Source of the DNA: Litchfieldia sinesaloumensis
GTDB taxonomy: Bacteria; Bacillota; Bacilli; Bacillales; Bacillaceae_L
Direction of reading: 5' to 3'
Length of the DNA: 48,282 nt
Assembly (NCBI RefSeq): GCF_900156865.1
Contig: NZ_LT732529.1
Coordinates: 94,017-142,298, forward strand
Shown here in pieces: positions 41,312 to 48,282 of this stretch; the stretch's first letter is position 1, and each line of letters begins with the position of its first letter. The notes under the pieces were generated by a model. That model made no database searches and had not been told where the DNA came from. It worked only from the letters and a program-made list of their open reading frames with translations. The translations under genes were made by a program, and so were the position numbers.

Positions 41312-42241
41312 ATGAGTTGTACGGATTTTACATTTGTAGCAGATGATGGTACCGAAATCTATTGTAAAAAATGGGTAGAAGAGAGCTATTTAACTCCAAA
41401 AGGAATAGTTCAAATTTCACATGGAATGGCTGAACATATTGGACGCTATGATGTTTTTGCAAAAGCGTTGATCAAAGAGGGATATGTTGTTTATGGTAAC
41501 GACCATCGAGGACATGGTCAAACGGGGATAAACGCAAATTTAATGGGGTATTTTGCAGAAGAAAATGGGTTCAATCTAGTTGTTAAAGATATGTACCAAC
41601 TAACAGAGGTTATTAAGAATCTTCATCCTAACCTACCCATTTTTCTTTTTGGGCATAGCATGGGCTCTTTCTTAACACGGAGATATATACAGACATATGG
41701 AGCCGAATTGGCAGGTGTCATACTATCAGGGACAGGTGGGGACCCAGGCTTAATTGGCAAGGTGGGAATCGGAATCGCTCGGCTAGAAATGAAACGTAAA
41801 GGAAAGAAGACACAGAGTCATCTTATGAACAAGCTTACCTTTGGAAGATACAATAAGGCCTTTAAAGCAGCACGAACTGAATACGATTGGCTTACAAGAG
41901 ACGAAAAAGAAGTAGATAAATATATCCAGGATCCCCTTTGTGGTGGTGTATTTTCTGCTGGCTTTTTCTATGATCTAGTCAGTGGTGTTGCAATAGTGAA
42001 TGACCAGCATGCTAATAAAAAAATTGAACCGGAATTACCGATGTACTTTATAGCAGGTGATAGAGACCCTGTGGGTAATTTTTCAAAGGGTGTTCTTCAA
42101 GCTGCAGAGATGTATAGGAAAATAGGAATCAAAGATGTAACTGTTCAGTTATATGAAAATAGCCGCCATGAGATAATAAATGAATTGAACAAAGAAGAGG
42201 TATTCAAAGATATTATTCACTGGTTAGATAGTCATAAATAA
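41312..42241 (+). CDS. Alpha/beta hydrolase (monoacylglycerol lipase / lysophospholipase-like)
   Basis: A 309-residue hydrolase of the Hydrolase_4 group. Nucleophile Ser116 in FGHSMGS, Asp in AGDRDPVG (about 252), and His in ENSRHEI (about 282). ISHGMAEHIGRYD, the oxyanion-side motif, and NDHRGHGQTG are typical of this group (YtpA/PldB). It probably hydrolyses lysophospholipids or monoacylglycerols. ATG 41312 is chosen, 8 nt from AGGAGG. A hairpin follows. Confidence 0.9.
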   Translation: MSCTDFTFVADDGTEIYCKKWVEESYLTPKGIVQISHGMAEHIGRYDVFAKALIKEGYVVYGNDHRGHGQTGINANLMGYFAEENGFNLVVKDMYQLTEVIKNLHPNLPIFLFGHSMGSFLTRRYIQTYGAELAGVILSGTGGDPGLIGKVGIGIARLEMKRKGKKTQSHLMNKLTFGRYNKAFKAARTEYDWLTRDEKEVDKYIQDPLCGGVFSAGFFYDLVSGVAIVNDQHANKKIEPELPMYFIAGDRDPVGNFSKGVLQAAEMYRKIGIKDVTVQLYENSRHEIINELNKEEVFKDIIHWLDSHK

Positions 42242-42246
42242 AAATA

Positions 42247-42274
42247 GGATCTAAAGGCTACGGCCTTCAGATCC
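42247..42274 (+). terminator. Hairpin after the hydrolase gene
   Basis: GGATCTAAAGGC-TACG-GCCTTCAGATCC with one mismatch; only a short T run (CTTT) follows. Confidence 0.65.
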
Positions 42275-42328
42275 CTTTCGAGGAGATATGGTGTGGATAC
42301 GTGGTGGATACGCACAGGTACCTTTTGA

Positions 42329-42424
42329 TTAGTTCCAGTAAGAAGCACCTACAATAATTAATAGGATAAATAGAACCACGATTAACGCAAAGCCGTTGTT
42401 GCCTCCGCCTCCATTATAGCCCAT
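42329..42424 (-). CDS. YjcZ-family sporulation-type small protein (31 aa)
   Basis: A 31-residue peptide: MGYNGGGGNNGFALIVVLF followed by an ILLIIVGASYWN helix. The Gly-rich start and single membrane helix fit the YjcZ/SscA family, small proteins found in Bacillus spores. GAAGGAGG lies 7 nt before the ATG. It is too short for most gene finders. Confidence 0.85.
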   Translation of the reverse strand: MGYNGGGGNNGFALIVVLFILLIIVGASYWN

Positions 42425-42535
42425 ATATAGCACCTCCTTCTTTGAGAGATACTATATAGTATGTGGTAAATGAATAAGTGAAATGGACAATCATGGAGAA
42501 AGTGAAAAACAGGTATTACCCTAGATTTCTAGAAA

Positions 42536-42572
42536 ATAAAAACAACACCCTTAATTGATGGGGTGTTGTTTG
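42536..42572 (-). terminator. Terminator after the TauE-like gene
   Basis: AACAACACCC-CATCAATTAA-GGGTGTTGTT followed on the minus strand by TTTATTTT. Confidence 0.88.
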
Positions 42573-42573
42573 G

Positions 42574-43446
42574 TTATCCGGCTTCTTTCTCTTTAAGGCG
42601 AAGTCGATGAGAATGAAGCACAAAATGGATTAGCATAAAGGAACAATACGTAAACAAAAGAAGCAGTCCGACAAAGTCAAGATGAAGTAGCTTAAAAACT
42701 AAGCTGACCCCAGTGGCGATATATAACCCAGCTAAAAAGTATCGAACCTGATTATCCTCGTACACATTTGTTACTTTTGCTCCAATTTGGCCGCCGATAA
42801 GGGCTCCAACAATCAGGATGCCGATTATTGCGTAATCAAGCTGAACTGAAGAAGCGTAGGTTGTAAAACCTGCCGCAACAATCATAAATACACTAAGCAG
42901 GCTTGTACCCACAGCATATTTTGTTTGATAGGAAAGGATACTGATTAATAATGGAACAATAATGAATCCTCCACCTACCCCTAATGCAGTTGAAATAAAA
43001 CCGGCGAATAAACCGATCAACACAATTTTTATATACGAATATTCTGTTTTACTGGTTGGCTGCTCCTTGCTAGGAGATTTGCTCACGAGTATTGAAATAG
43101 AAAAGTATAAAATGAGAGCTAGGTACATTAATGGAATAACCGTGTTTTCTAGTTGATACCTTTCAAGTAATATCACAAATGGATGGGCAAGCTGAGTAGC
43201 GATAATCCCACTTATTCCAATAATGATGGATGTTTCCCATTTAATATTATTTAGGCGAAAATGCGCAGTTACTCCAGAGAGTGATGTTGCAACTGTATAC
43301 AATAGGCTTGTGGCAATTGCTGTTACTGGAGAAAACCCCAAAAGGATTAATGTTGGGGTAAGAATAAACCCGCCTCCAATGCCAAAAAAGCCAGACATGA
43401 TTCCGATACTTAGACCCAATACAACGTAAATAAGTAAGTCCTGCAA
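42574..43446 (-). CDS. TauE/SafE-family sulfite/anion exporter-like membrane protein
   Basis: A 290-residue membrane protein with about eight helices. Two repeats of the family signature: SGFFGIGGGFILTPTL and STALGVGGGFIIVPLL. Members export sulfite, sulfoacetate or related anions; the substrate is not known here. TTG 43446 is preferred because AAAGGAG lies 7 nt before it, which removes 21 hydrophilic residues of the longer frame. Confidence 0.9.
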   Translation of the reverse strand: MQDLLIYVVLGLSIGIMSGFFGIGGGFILTPTLILLGFSPVTAIATSLLYTVATSLSGVTAHFRLNNIKWETSIIIGISGIIATQLAHPFVILLERYQLENTVIPLMYLALILYFSISILVSKSPSKEQPTSKTEYSYIKIVLIGLFAGFISTALGVGGGFIIVPLLISILSYQTKYAVGTSLLSVFMIVAAGFTTYASSVQLDYAIIGILIVGALIGGQIGAKVTNVYEDNQVRYFLAGLYIATGVSLVFKLLHLDFVGLLLLFTYCSFMLIHFVLHSHRLRLKEKEAG

Positions 43447-43536
43447 TGGCAAACTCCTTTCCTTATTCACTCTGTTGTTCATTATACAGGAAAAATCTAA
43501 ATCCTGCATGTGTACAAGACCTAAAAACCAGACAAT

Positions 43537-44457
43537 TTAGAAAAATGCACTTTCGAAAATTGGTGGTTCATCCAAAAATGGTGCTTCACATATAATTTCT
43601 TCATTTGTTAATGGGTGAAGCAATTTAATTTTTGCCGCATGTAGAGCCTGTCTAGGGACAGTTGGTTTTCCACCATATAAAGTATCTCCCAAAAGTGGGT
43701 GACCTATATGGCTTAAATGCACTCGAATCTGATGTGTGCGTCCTGTTAGGAGTTCAAGTTCTACTAAGGACATTTTTTTAGCAGGAAATGTTTGTATTAC
43801 TTTATATTTTGTAATTGCCTTTTGCCCTTTTGGGGATATTCTTCTACGAGTTGGATGGTGGCGGTCGCGTCCTATTGAAGCATCAATCATGCCTTTTTTT
43901 TGCCTAAAAATACCGTGGGCTAGGGCGACATAGGTTCGTTTAATCTCCCGGTTTTCGAGTCTTCGGTCTAAAATTGCCGAAGCCAATTTGTGTTTTGCAA
44001 AAATAATAGCACCGGTTGTATCACGATCGAGACGATGAATATGACGAACTTTTGTAAACAGGCCATGTGCTTGAAAATGATAGGCAATCCCGTTTGCTAA
44101 AGTACCAAGTTGGTTATCTTCGTTAGGATGGGTATCCATTCCTGATGGTTTATTTGCAATCAGGAGATGATCATCTTCAAATAAAATTTGTAAATTAGGA
44201 TTGTATTCTGGCTGAACCCCGTACTCATCTTCCATAAATAGGTGTATTTGGAATTTATCATTCACTTTAAGAGATGTATTCCAAGGGAGGATTTCTCCGT
44301 TAAGTTTTGCACCTTTTTCCATTCGTAATTGATGGAGCATTTGTTTAGGCATTTCCCATTTTACTTTCAGGGCATCCTCAATTGTAATACCGTCCCAACT
44401 ACTTGGTATTGATATCTCAAACCATTCCCCTAGTTTCTTTGTAAACAATATAATCAT
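43537..44457 (-). CDS. yhcT: RluA-family pseudouridine synthase (YhcT-like)
   Basis: A 306-residue enzyme that isomerises uridine in RNA (rRNA or tRNA). Catalytic Asp144 lies in HRLDRDTTG; ANKPSGMDTHP and LLTGRTHQIRVHL are the family motifs. The N-terminal ~80 residues form an S4-like or short pre-domain. A TTG three codons in (44448) is 9 nt from AGAGG and may be the true start; the ATG has no spacing to that site. Its neighbour yhcU on the other side supports the YhcT name. Confidence 0.9.
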   Translation of the reverse strand: MIILFTKKLGEWFEISIPSSWDGITIEDALKVKWEMPKQMLHQLRMEKGAKLNGEILPWNTSLKVNDKFQIHLFMEDEYGVQPEYNPNLQILFEDDHLLIANKPSGMDTHPNEDNQLGTLANGIAYHFQAHGLFTKVRHIHRLDRDTTGAIIFAKHKLASAILDRRLENREIKRTYVALAHGIFRQKKGMIDASIGRDRHHPTRRRISPKGQKAITKYKVIQTFPAKKMSLVELELLTGRTHQIRVHLSHIGHPLLGDTLYGGKPTVPRQALHAAKIKLLHPLTNEEIICEAPFLDEPPIFESAFF

Positions 44458-44616
44458 CCTCTTGAAATTCTTTCAATTTTATCTTTTACAAGTATATCCA
44501 AACCAGGTGATGAAAGAAAGAGAATGGTGGATTTAGAGGAAAGACTTACCGTACCAAAAACGAAGAACCCTATGTTATTCTAGATTTACTATGGAGATAT
44601 AAGGGTGGGTTTTACA

Positions 44617-45018
44617 TTGAAAATTGTAGTAGCATCAACTCCGGAGCAGGAGCATCATATTACGGAGCTAATAGATTACATGTACTCCTCTATCTTCCCA
44701 AATTACTTTGAAGATGAGTATATTGGAAAATTAGAAGAATGGAATGTGTTAACTCCAAAAGAGGAAGACGCCTACTATAACCGCACATTGGATAAGGCTT
44801 TCAAAGTCATATCAAGCCTTCAAGCAATTATTGCAGTACTAGAAACCATTCAAGAAGAGGGCTGCCAGGAAAATCATGAGGATATCTTTACAAAAAACGT
44901 GAAGATTCTTAATGATTATGGTTATTTATTCCCATTCAAGATTGAAGAGTTTCAACGTGAGAATAACACACAAAGCCTAAGTAAATATTCAAAACCAGCA
45001 AATCAATATCTAGCTTAA
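44617..45018 (+). CDS. yhcU: YhcU-family protein (DUF5365)
   Basis: A 133-residue cytoplasmic protein matching the YhcU length and pattern (TELIDYMYSSIFPNYFED near the start). Function unknown. TTG 44617 is preferred: AAGGGTGG lies 8 nt before it, and the GTG at 44605 overlaps that site. It is divergent from yhcT, as in B. subtilis. Confidence 0.82.
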   Translation: MKIVVASTPEQEHHITELIDYMYSSIFPNYFEDEYIGKLEEWNVLTPKEEDAYYNRTLDKAFKVISSLQAIIAVLETIQEEGCQENHEDIFTKNVKILNDYGYLFPFKIEEFQRENNTQSLSKYSKPANQYLA

Positions 45019-45022
45019 TACA

Positions 45023-45044
45023 TAAAGGCAGCGGCAGCCTTTAC
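45023..45044 (+). terminator. Short hairpin after yhcU
   Basis: AAAGGC-AGCGGCA-GCCTTT; the T run is only three bases, so it is a weak terminator. Confidence 0.6.
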
Positions 45045-45048
45045 TAGT

Positions 45049-45114
45049 AATGCGTAGGTGCCAATATATCGGTTTAGACCTGAGAGCCGATGGCGCATGA
45101 AGCTAGACAAGAAC
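45049..45114 (-). repeat. Short copy of the TTGTCTAGCT intergenic repeat
   Basis: On the minus strand: TTCTTGTCTAGCTTCATGCGCC, then GGCTCTCAGGTC, and GGCACCTACGCAT at the end. It shares its opening with the longer copy at 6644. Confidence 0.5.
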
Positions 45115-45115
45115 G

Positions 45116-45152
45116 AAAAATCCCTGTTCAAAATGTTTGAGCAGGGATTTTT
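45116..45152. terminator. Bidirectional terminator of the thiol-disulfide operon
   Basis: AAAAATCCCTGTTCAAA pairs with TTTGAGCAGGGATTTTT. It has T runs in both directions. Confidence 0.9.
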
Positions 45153-45155
45153 CTA

Positions 45156-45635
45156 TTATTTTGAACTAGCCGTTGCTGATTCGAACCATGTTTTATATTC
45201 ATTATGGTCTGGATGATAACCCACCAGACGTGAAACCTCTTCGCCATTTTCAAAATGAATCAATGTGGGCGTATATTCGATTCCGTATTTATTCCAACCT
45301 TCTTCAAACTCTAGAAGGTTGTACTTTTTTAAGTCAAGTCCCATATCATCTACCATTGGAACGATAACAGGAGTTGTTTCTTGACAGTGTGGACAGGTTG
45401 GACTATAGAAATAGACAGTCATTGTTTCCCCATTTTCCAATTTCGTCTCCAATTCATCAGGTAAAATCTGATTTCCATAGTTTGGATCATCAAGCTGTTT
45501 AATTGTTGCAGGATCAAGGTTTTTCTTTCCGTATGGATTTCCTTCTGCCTGCTGTTTGTTTTGTTGTGTAGTCACAAATGCAAGTGCTCCAAAGATAGCG
45601 ACGATTATGACTGTAAAAATAATTACCTTTTTCAA
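45156..45635 (-). CDS. Membrane-anchored thioredoxin-like protein (CPHC)
   Basis: A 159-residue protein with an N-terminal membrane anchor (about 4-22) and an extracellular thioredoxin fold. The active site is CPHC (Cys81, Cys84), the same dipeptide as in DsbA, and the cis-Pro loop is YTPT. It starts 3 nt after the BdbC stop codon, so the two are one operon. BdbC would oxidise it so that it can form disulfides in secreted proteins. Confidence 0.9.
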   Translation of the reverse strand: MKKVIIFTVIIVAIFGALAFVTTQQNKQQAEGNPYGKKNLDPATIKQLDDPNYGNQILPDELETKLENGETMTVYFYSPTCPHCQETTPVIVPMVDDMGLDLKKYNLLEFEEGWNKYGIEYTPTLIHFENGEEVSRLVGYHPDHNEYKTWFESATASSK

Positions 45636-45638
45636 GAT

Positions 45639-46079
45639 TTAATTACCTTCTTTCAATTTTTTTAATGTTAAGAAGCTAGTAATAGCAATGATTGTAAAAC
45701 CTATAAGTGCTAGAAAAGGAATTGTTACAAAACCAAACCAATTAATATATTGGCCAGTACATGGCACAATTCCGCATGCAAGAGAGTTTTCACCGACAGC
45801 TGGAATCTTTTGAACTAGATAGTGATAGATTGAAATAGAACCACCAATTAAAGATAGAATAAATGAATAGAGTGCAATAGAATAATTCTTTTTAATAATA
45901 GCGATTCCCAAAATGATTACGAGAGGGTACATAAAAATACGTTGATACCAACATAATTCACATGGTATAAATTTCTGGATTTCTGAAAAATATAGACTAC
46001 CAAGTGTGGATATTAGTGCGGCAGCAAACGCTATAAATAAATATGTCTCCAGCACCTTTTCATTTAGTTTAGAATTCAT
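45639..46079 (-). CDS. bdbC: Thiol-disulfide oxidoreductase BdbC (DsbB family)
   Basis: A 146-residue four-helix membrane protein. The two redox pairs are Cys40/Cys43 (CELC) and Cys102/Cys107 (CGIVPC). IQKFIPCELCWYQRI and GQYINWFGFVTIPFLALI are nearly identical in known BdbC proteins. It passes electrons from the thioredoxin partner to quinone. ATG 46079 is preferred (AGGGG just upstream); an ATG four codons earlier is possible. Confidence 0.93.
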   Translation of the reverse strand: MNSKLNEKVLETYLFIAFAAALISTLGSLYFSEIQKFIPCELCWYQRIFMYPLVIILGIAIIKKNYSIALYSFILSLIGGSISIYHYLVQKIPAVGENSLACGIVPCTGQYINWFGFVTIPFLALIGFTIIAITSFLTLKKLKEGN

Positions 46080-46264
46080 CGAACCCCTCATTCCAGATAA
46101 GTATACTAAAAATTATAGTATCTCAAATAGTGAATGTAAAATGTAAAATCTTGAAGTGAAGATATCCAGTGAACATTTTGTGTCATTTTTGAACCTGCAG
46201 AAATGGACATTCCTTTATAGTTCCTTATAATAGAAGGTGGATTAGATAGACAGGAGATGATGTT

Positions 46265-46942
46265 TTGATAAAGGCAGTTATTTTTGATTTTGATGGACTA
46301 ATCTATGATACAGAAACGAATGAATACAATGTATTGAATGAGATTTTTCAAGAACATGGTTCAGAGCTTCCACTGTCGGTGTGGGGGAAAGTAATTGGAA
46401 CCCAGGCAGGATTTAATGCTTTAACATATTTGGAAGAGCAAATTGGTAAAAAAGTAGACCATGAGAAATTAACGAAGATAAGACGCGATCGGTTTAATGA
46501 ACGAATGAAAAATGAAGGGGCATTACCTGGTGTAGAGGAGTATCTTTCAGCGGCAAAGAAAGCCGGATTAAAAATAGGGCTAGCATCAAGCTCGACTTAT
46601 GATTGGGTGTCAAATCATTTGAAAAATCTTTGTCTTTTGGATTACTTTGAGTGCATTCGGACCTCAGATGACGTCGAAAAGGTAAAGCCAGACCCAGCCC
46701 TATTTTTAGAAGCAGCAAAATGCTTGGGTGTGTCACCTGAGGAATGTGTTGTCTTTGAAGATTCTGCAAACGGGGCACTAGCTGCTAAACGTGCAGGTAT
46801 GTATTGTGTTGTCATACCTAACCAGGTTACAAAGGATCTAGATTTCTGTGAGGTAGATGATCGTTTGGTTTCGATGGCTTCGATTGAGTTAAATCAATTA
46901 CTTGCTAGGATTGAAAGAGGAAAAACTAATCAGGGTGAGTAG
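46265..46942 (+). CDS. yhcW: HAD-family hydrolase (YhcW-like)
   Basis: A 225-residue phosphatase-like protein. Motif I is FDFDGLIYDTE at the N-terminus (DxD nucleophile), motif II ASSS near residue 102, and motif III/IV KPDP and VVFEDSANGALAAK. The cap domain is of the beta-phosphoglucomutase/phosphoglycolate phosphatase type. The start is TTG at 46265, AGGAG 8 nt before. The position near yhcU matches B. subtilis yhcW. Confidence 0.9.
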   Translation: MIKAVIFDFDGLIYDTETNEYNVLNEIFQEHGSELPLSVWGKVIGTQAGFNALTYLEEQIGKKVDHEKLTKIRRDRFNERMKNEGALPGVEEYLSAAKKAGLKIGLASSSTYDWVSNHLKNLCLLDYFECIRTSDDVEKVKPDPALFLEAAKCLGVSPEECVVFEDSANGALAAKRAGMYCVVIPNQVTKDLDFCEVDDRLVSMASIELNQLLARIERGKTNQGE

Positions 46943-47082
46943 AGACCTTGATGACGTACCTATATTAAATACAAAAACCACGATGAATATTAGAGTGACC
47001 CAGTAAAATGAGACAAGGAAAAAACACCCCCTGTATCGAATTTAGTTAATAACTAATCGATTTTTATGGAGGGTGTTTTTAT

Positions 47083-47400
47083 ATGGGGAAAAAGGTACAT
47101 TATCCATCAGAGATTAAAGTAAAAGCAGTAGAAATGAAAAAGAATGGATTTACAAACTCAGAAATTATGAATGAATTGGGGATAAAGAATGTCTCACAAA
47201 TAAAGACATGGATGCGCTGGGATCGTAATGGTGAAAGCTATCGTTTTGAACAGCCTATTGGAAAACAGTACAGTTATGGAAAAGGTCCAGGAAGCCAGGA
47301 TGAACTTGAAATAGAACGCAACAAAAATAAGCATCTTCAGATGCAAATTGAAATTTTAAAAAAGTACAAAGAACTCGAAAGGAGCTGGTTCCGCAAGTAG
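47083..47400 (+). CDS. IS3-family OrfA (helix-turn-helix)
   Basis: A 105-residue DNA-binding part of the transposase. An HTH lies in the first 50 residues (NSEIMNELGIKNVSQIKTWM), and a leucine-zipper-like coiled coil in residues 75-100. Near its end, A-AAA-AAG (47358-47364) lies in the codon frame, a classic -1 slippery heptamer of the IS150 group. Shifting here joins OrfA to OrfB. Confidence 0.9.
   Translation: MGKKVHYPSEIKVKAVEMKKNGFTNSEIMNELGIKNVSQIKTWMRWDRNGESYRFEQPIGKQYSYGKGPGSQDELEIERNKNKHLQMQIEILKKYKELERSWFRK
47358..47364 (+). promoter_or_regulatory. -1 ribosomal frameshift site
   Basis: AAAAAAG in the A-AAA-AAG register with OrfA. The frame of OrfB is exactly -1 to OrfA. Programmed slippage here is known for this IS group. 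Confidence 0.8.
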
Positions 47401-47408
47401 TTATTGAA

Positions 47409-48245
47409 TTGGTAGAGGAGTTATCAAAAAGATATAAAGTAATTGATATACTCAGTGTTCTAGAAATACCAAAATCTACATTTTATCGTTGGAAAAAGAA
47501 ATACATTAATCGAGGGCCAAAAAAATTAGAAAAGCTTATAATCGGCCTTTGCGAAGAGACTAAATATCATTATGGACATAGAAAAATTAAAGCTCTTCTA
47601 AAACAGCGTTATAACATTAAGGTTAATCGCAAGACTGTACAAGTTATAATGCAAAAGTTCAATCTTCAATGTCAGATTAAAGTAAAAAGACAGAAACATA
47701 TCAATGGCGAAAGTAATATTATTGTGGACAACATTCTTAACCGGAACTTTAAGGCAGAAAGACCAAATGAAAAGTGGGTAACTGACATTACATACCTACC
47801 ATATGGCTCTTCTATGCTTTATGTATCAACAATAATGGATTTGTATAATAACGAGATAGTCGCTTATACGGTAAGTTCAGTACAAGATACGAATTTTGTA
47901 TTGAGTACATTGAGAGAGGCCATAAAAAAGCGAAGACCTAAAAAAGTTCTATTGCACAGTGATCAAGGATCAGTATATACATCCTATGCATATCAAAATT
48001 TCGCAAAAGAAAAAGGCATTATCACAAGCATGTCCCGTAAAGGAAACTGCCATGATAACGCCGTAATTGAATCCTTTCACTCCTCGCTAAAGTCGGAAGG
48101 ATTCAAAGACCATAGAAGATCTTCTATCACTAATATTAAAGTAATTGAGATTGTGAATCAATATATGTATTACTATAACGAAAAACGAATACAGGCAAAA
48201 TTAAACTACCTGGCTCCAATTGAATATGGACGCCAGGTAGCATAG
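47409..48245 (+). CDS. IS3-family OrfB (DDE integrase), read by -1 frameshift
   Basis: The 278-residue catalytic part. HTH_21 domain near the start (YHYGHRKIKALLKQ) and rve core with WVTDITYLP (first Asp), LLHSDQGSVYTS (second Asp) and NAVIESFHSSLKSE (Glu). It is in the -1 frame relative to OrfA; after a slip at 47358-47364 reading continues without a stop to here. Its own start (ORF from 47409) lacks a good ribosome site, so it is made mainly as an OrfAB fusion. Confidence 0.93.
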   Translation: MVEELSKRYKVIDILSVLEIPKSTFYRWKKKYINRGPKKLEKLIIGLCEETKYHYGHRKIKALLKQRYNIKVNRKTVQVIMQKFNLQCQIKVKRQKHINGESNIIVDNILNRNFKAERPNEKWVTDITYLPYGSSMLYVSTIMDLYNNEIVAYTVSSVQDTNFVLSTLREAIKKRRPKKVLLHSDQGSVYTSYAYQNFAKEKGIITSMSRKGNCHDNAVIESFHSSLKSEGFKDHRRSSITNIKVIEIVNQYMYYYNEKRIQAKLNYLAPIEYGRQVA

Positions 48246-48282
48246 GTGTTTTTTCTAATTCCCATTTTGGCGGGTCAGTTCA

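Larger units (their letters stand above)
46996..48277 (+). mobile_element. IS3-family (IS150-like) insertion sequence, complete
   Basis: A 1282 bp element. The ends are TGACCC with AAAATG and GAAAAAACACC, in inverted orientation (46996 onward and the complement ending at 48277). Two overlapping-frame ORFs encode OrfA and OrfB. No clear direct duplication flanks it (left AGAG, right GTTC). Confidence 0.9.

Overview
The window is a 48 kb piece of a low-GC Gram-positive chromosome, most likely a Bacillus-like, endospore-forming member of the Bacillaceae. The evidence is strong AGGAGG-type ribosome binding sites with frequent TTG/GTG starts, B. subtilis-type gene order (queG-yhbB-trmL-prkA-yhbH and yhcT-yhcU...yhcW), sporulation genes (prkA, yhbH, a YjcZ-type peptide), a yybP-ykoY riboswitch and a BdbC-type thiol oxidase. 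No plasmid, phage or CRISPR signature was seen.

Layout. 1-4.8 kb: 5' part of a SulP anion transporter, a tRNA-Gly(UCC) preceded by a duplicated 5' half-tRNA, then housekeeping genes (B3/4-domain protein, queG, yhbB, trmL). 4.8-6.6 kb: an IS1182-family element sitting in the loop of the trmL terminator. 6.6-10.9 kb: an intergenic repeat, a small membrane peptide, and prkA-yhbH. 11-23.3 kb: a carbohydrate locus with a YesN/YesM-type two-component system, a sugar-binding lipoprotein, two permeases, a GH2 beta-galactosidase and a GH36 alpha-galactosidase. 23.3-29.3 kb, opposite strand: a 1542-residue cell-wall-anchored protein carrying pectate lyase (PL10-like) and pectin methylesterase (CE8) domains, with an AraC-type regulator upstream. 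29.7-47 kb: mostly housekeeping genes (speD, a manganese-riboswitch operon with a TerC-family gene, tetR plus an SDR enzyme, helD, tag, proC, a VanW lipoprotein, panE-like, osmC-like, a hydrolase, a TauE-like permease, yhcT, yhcU, a thiol-disulfide pair, yhcW). 47-48.3 kb: an IS3-family element (IS150-like).

How the genes fit together. The 11-29 kb region reads as a pectin/galactan utilisation island. The surface enzyme would demethylate and cleave pectin at the wall. The ABC transporter would import galactose-containing oligosaccharides from side chains, and the two cytoplasmic galactosidases would hydrolyse them. No ABC ATPase is present, so a shared MsmX-type ATPase encoded elsewhere is expected. 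Candidate CcpA (cre) sites lie upstream of both the sugar-binding gene and the pectinase gene, and an AraC-type direct repeat lies upstream of the pectinase promoter. In B. subtilis the yhbH and yhcT neighbourhoods are close together, so the island and several other genes appear to occupy a variable interval between conserved blocks.

The most unusual non-coding signals are: the Mn riboswitch followed by two overlapping terminator hairpins and an FbpB-like small ORF; a switch-like RNA fold between the binding-protein and permease genes; a short non-autonomous relative of the IS1182 element, also apparently inside a terminator; a remnant of a second wall-anchored protein's C-terminal tail; and an orphan minus-strand terminator near 40.95 kb with no obvious gene feeding it.
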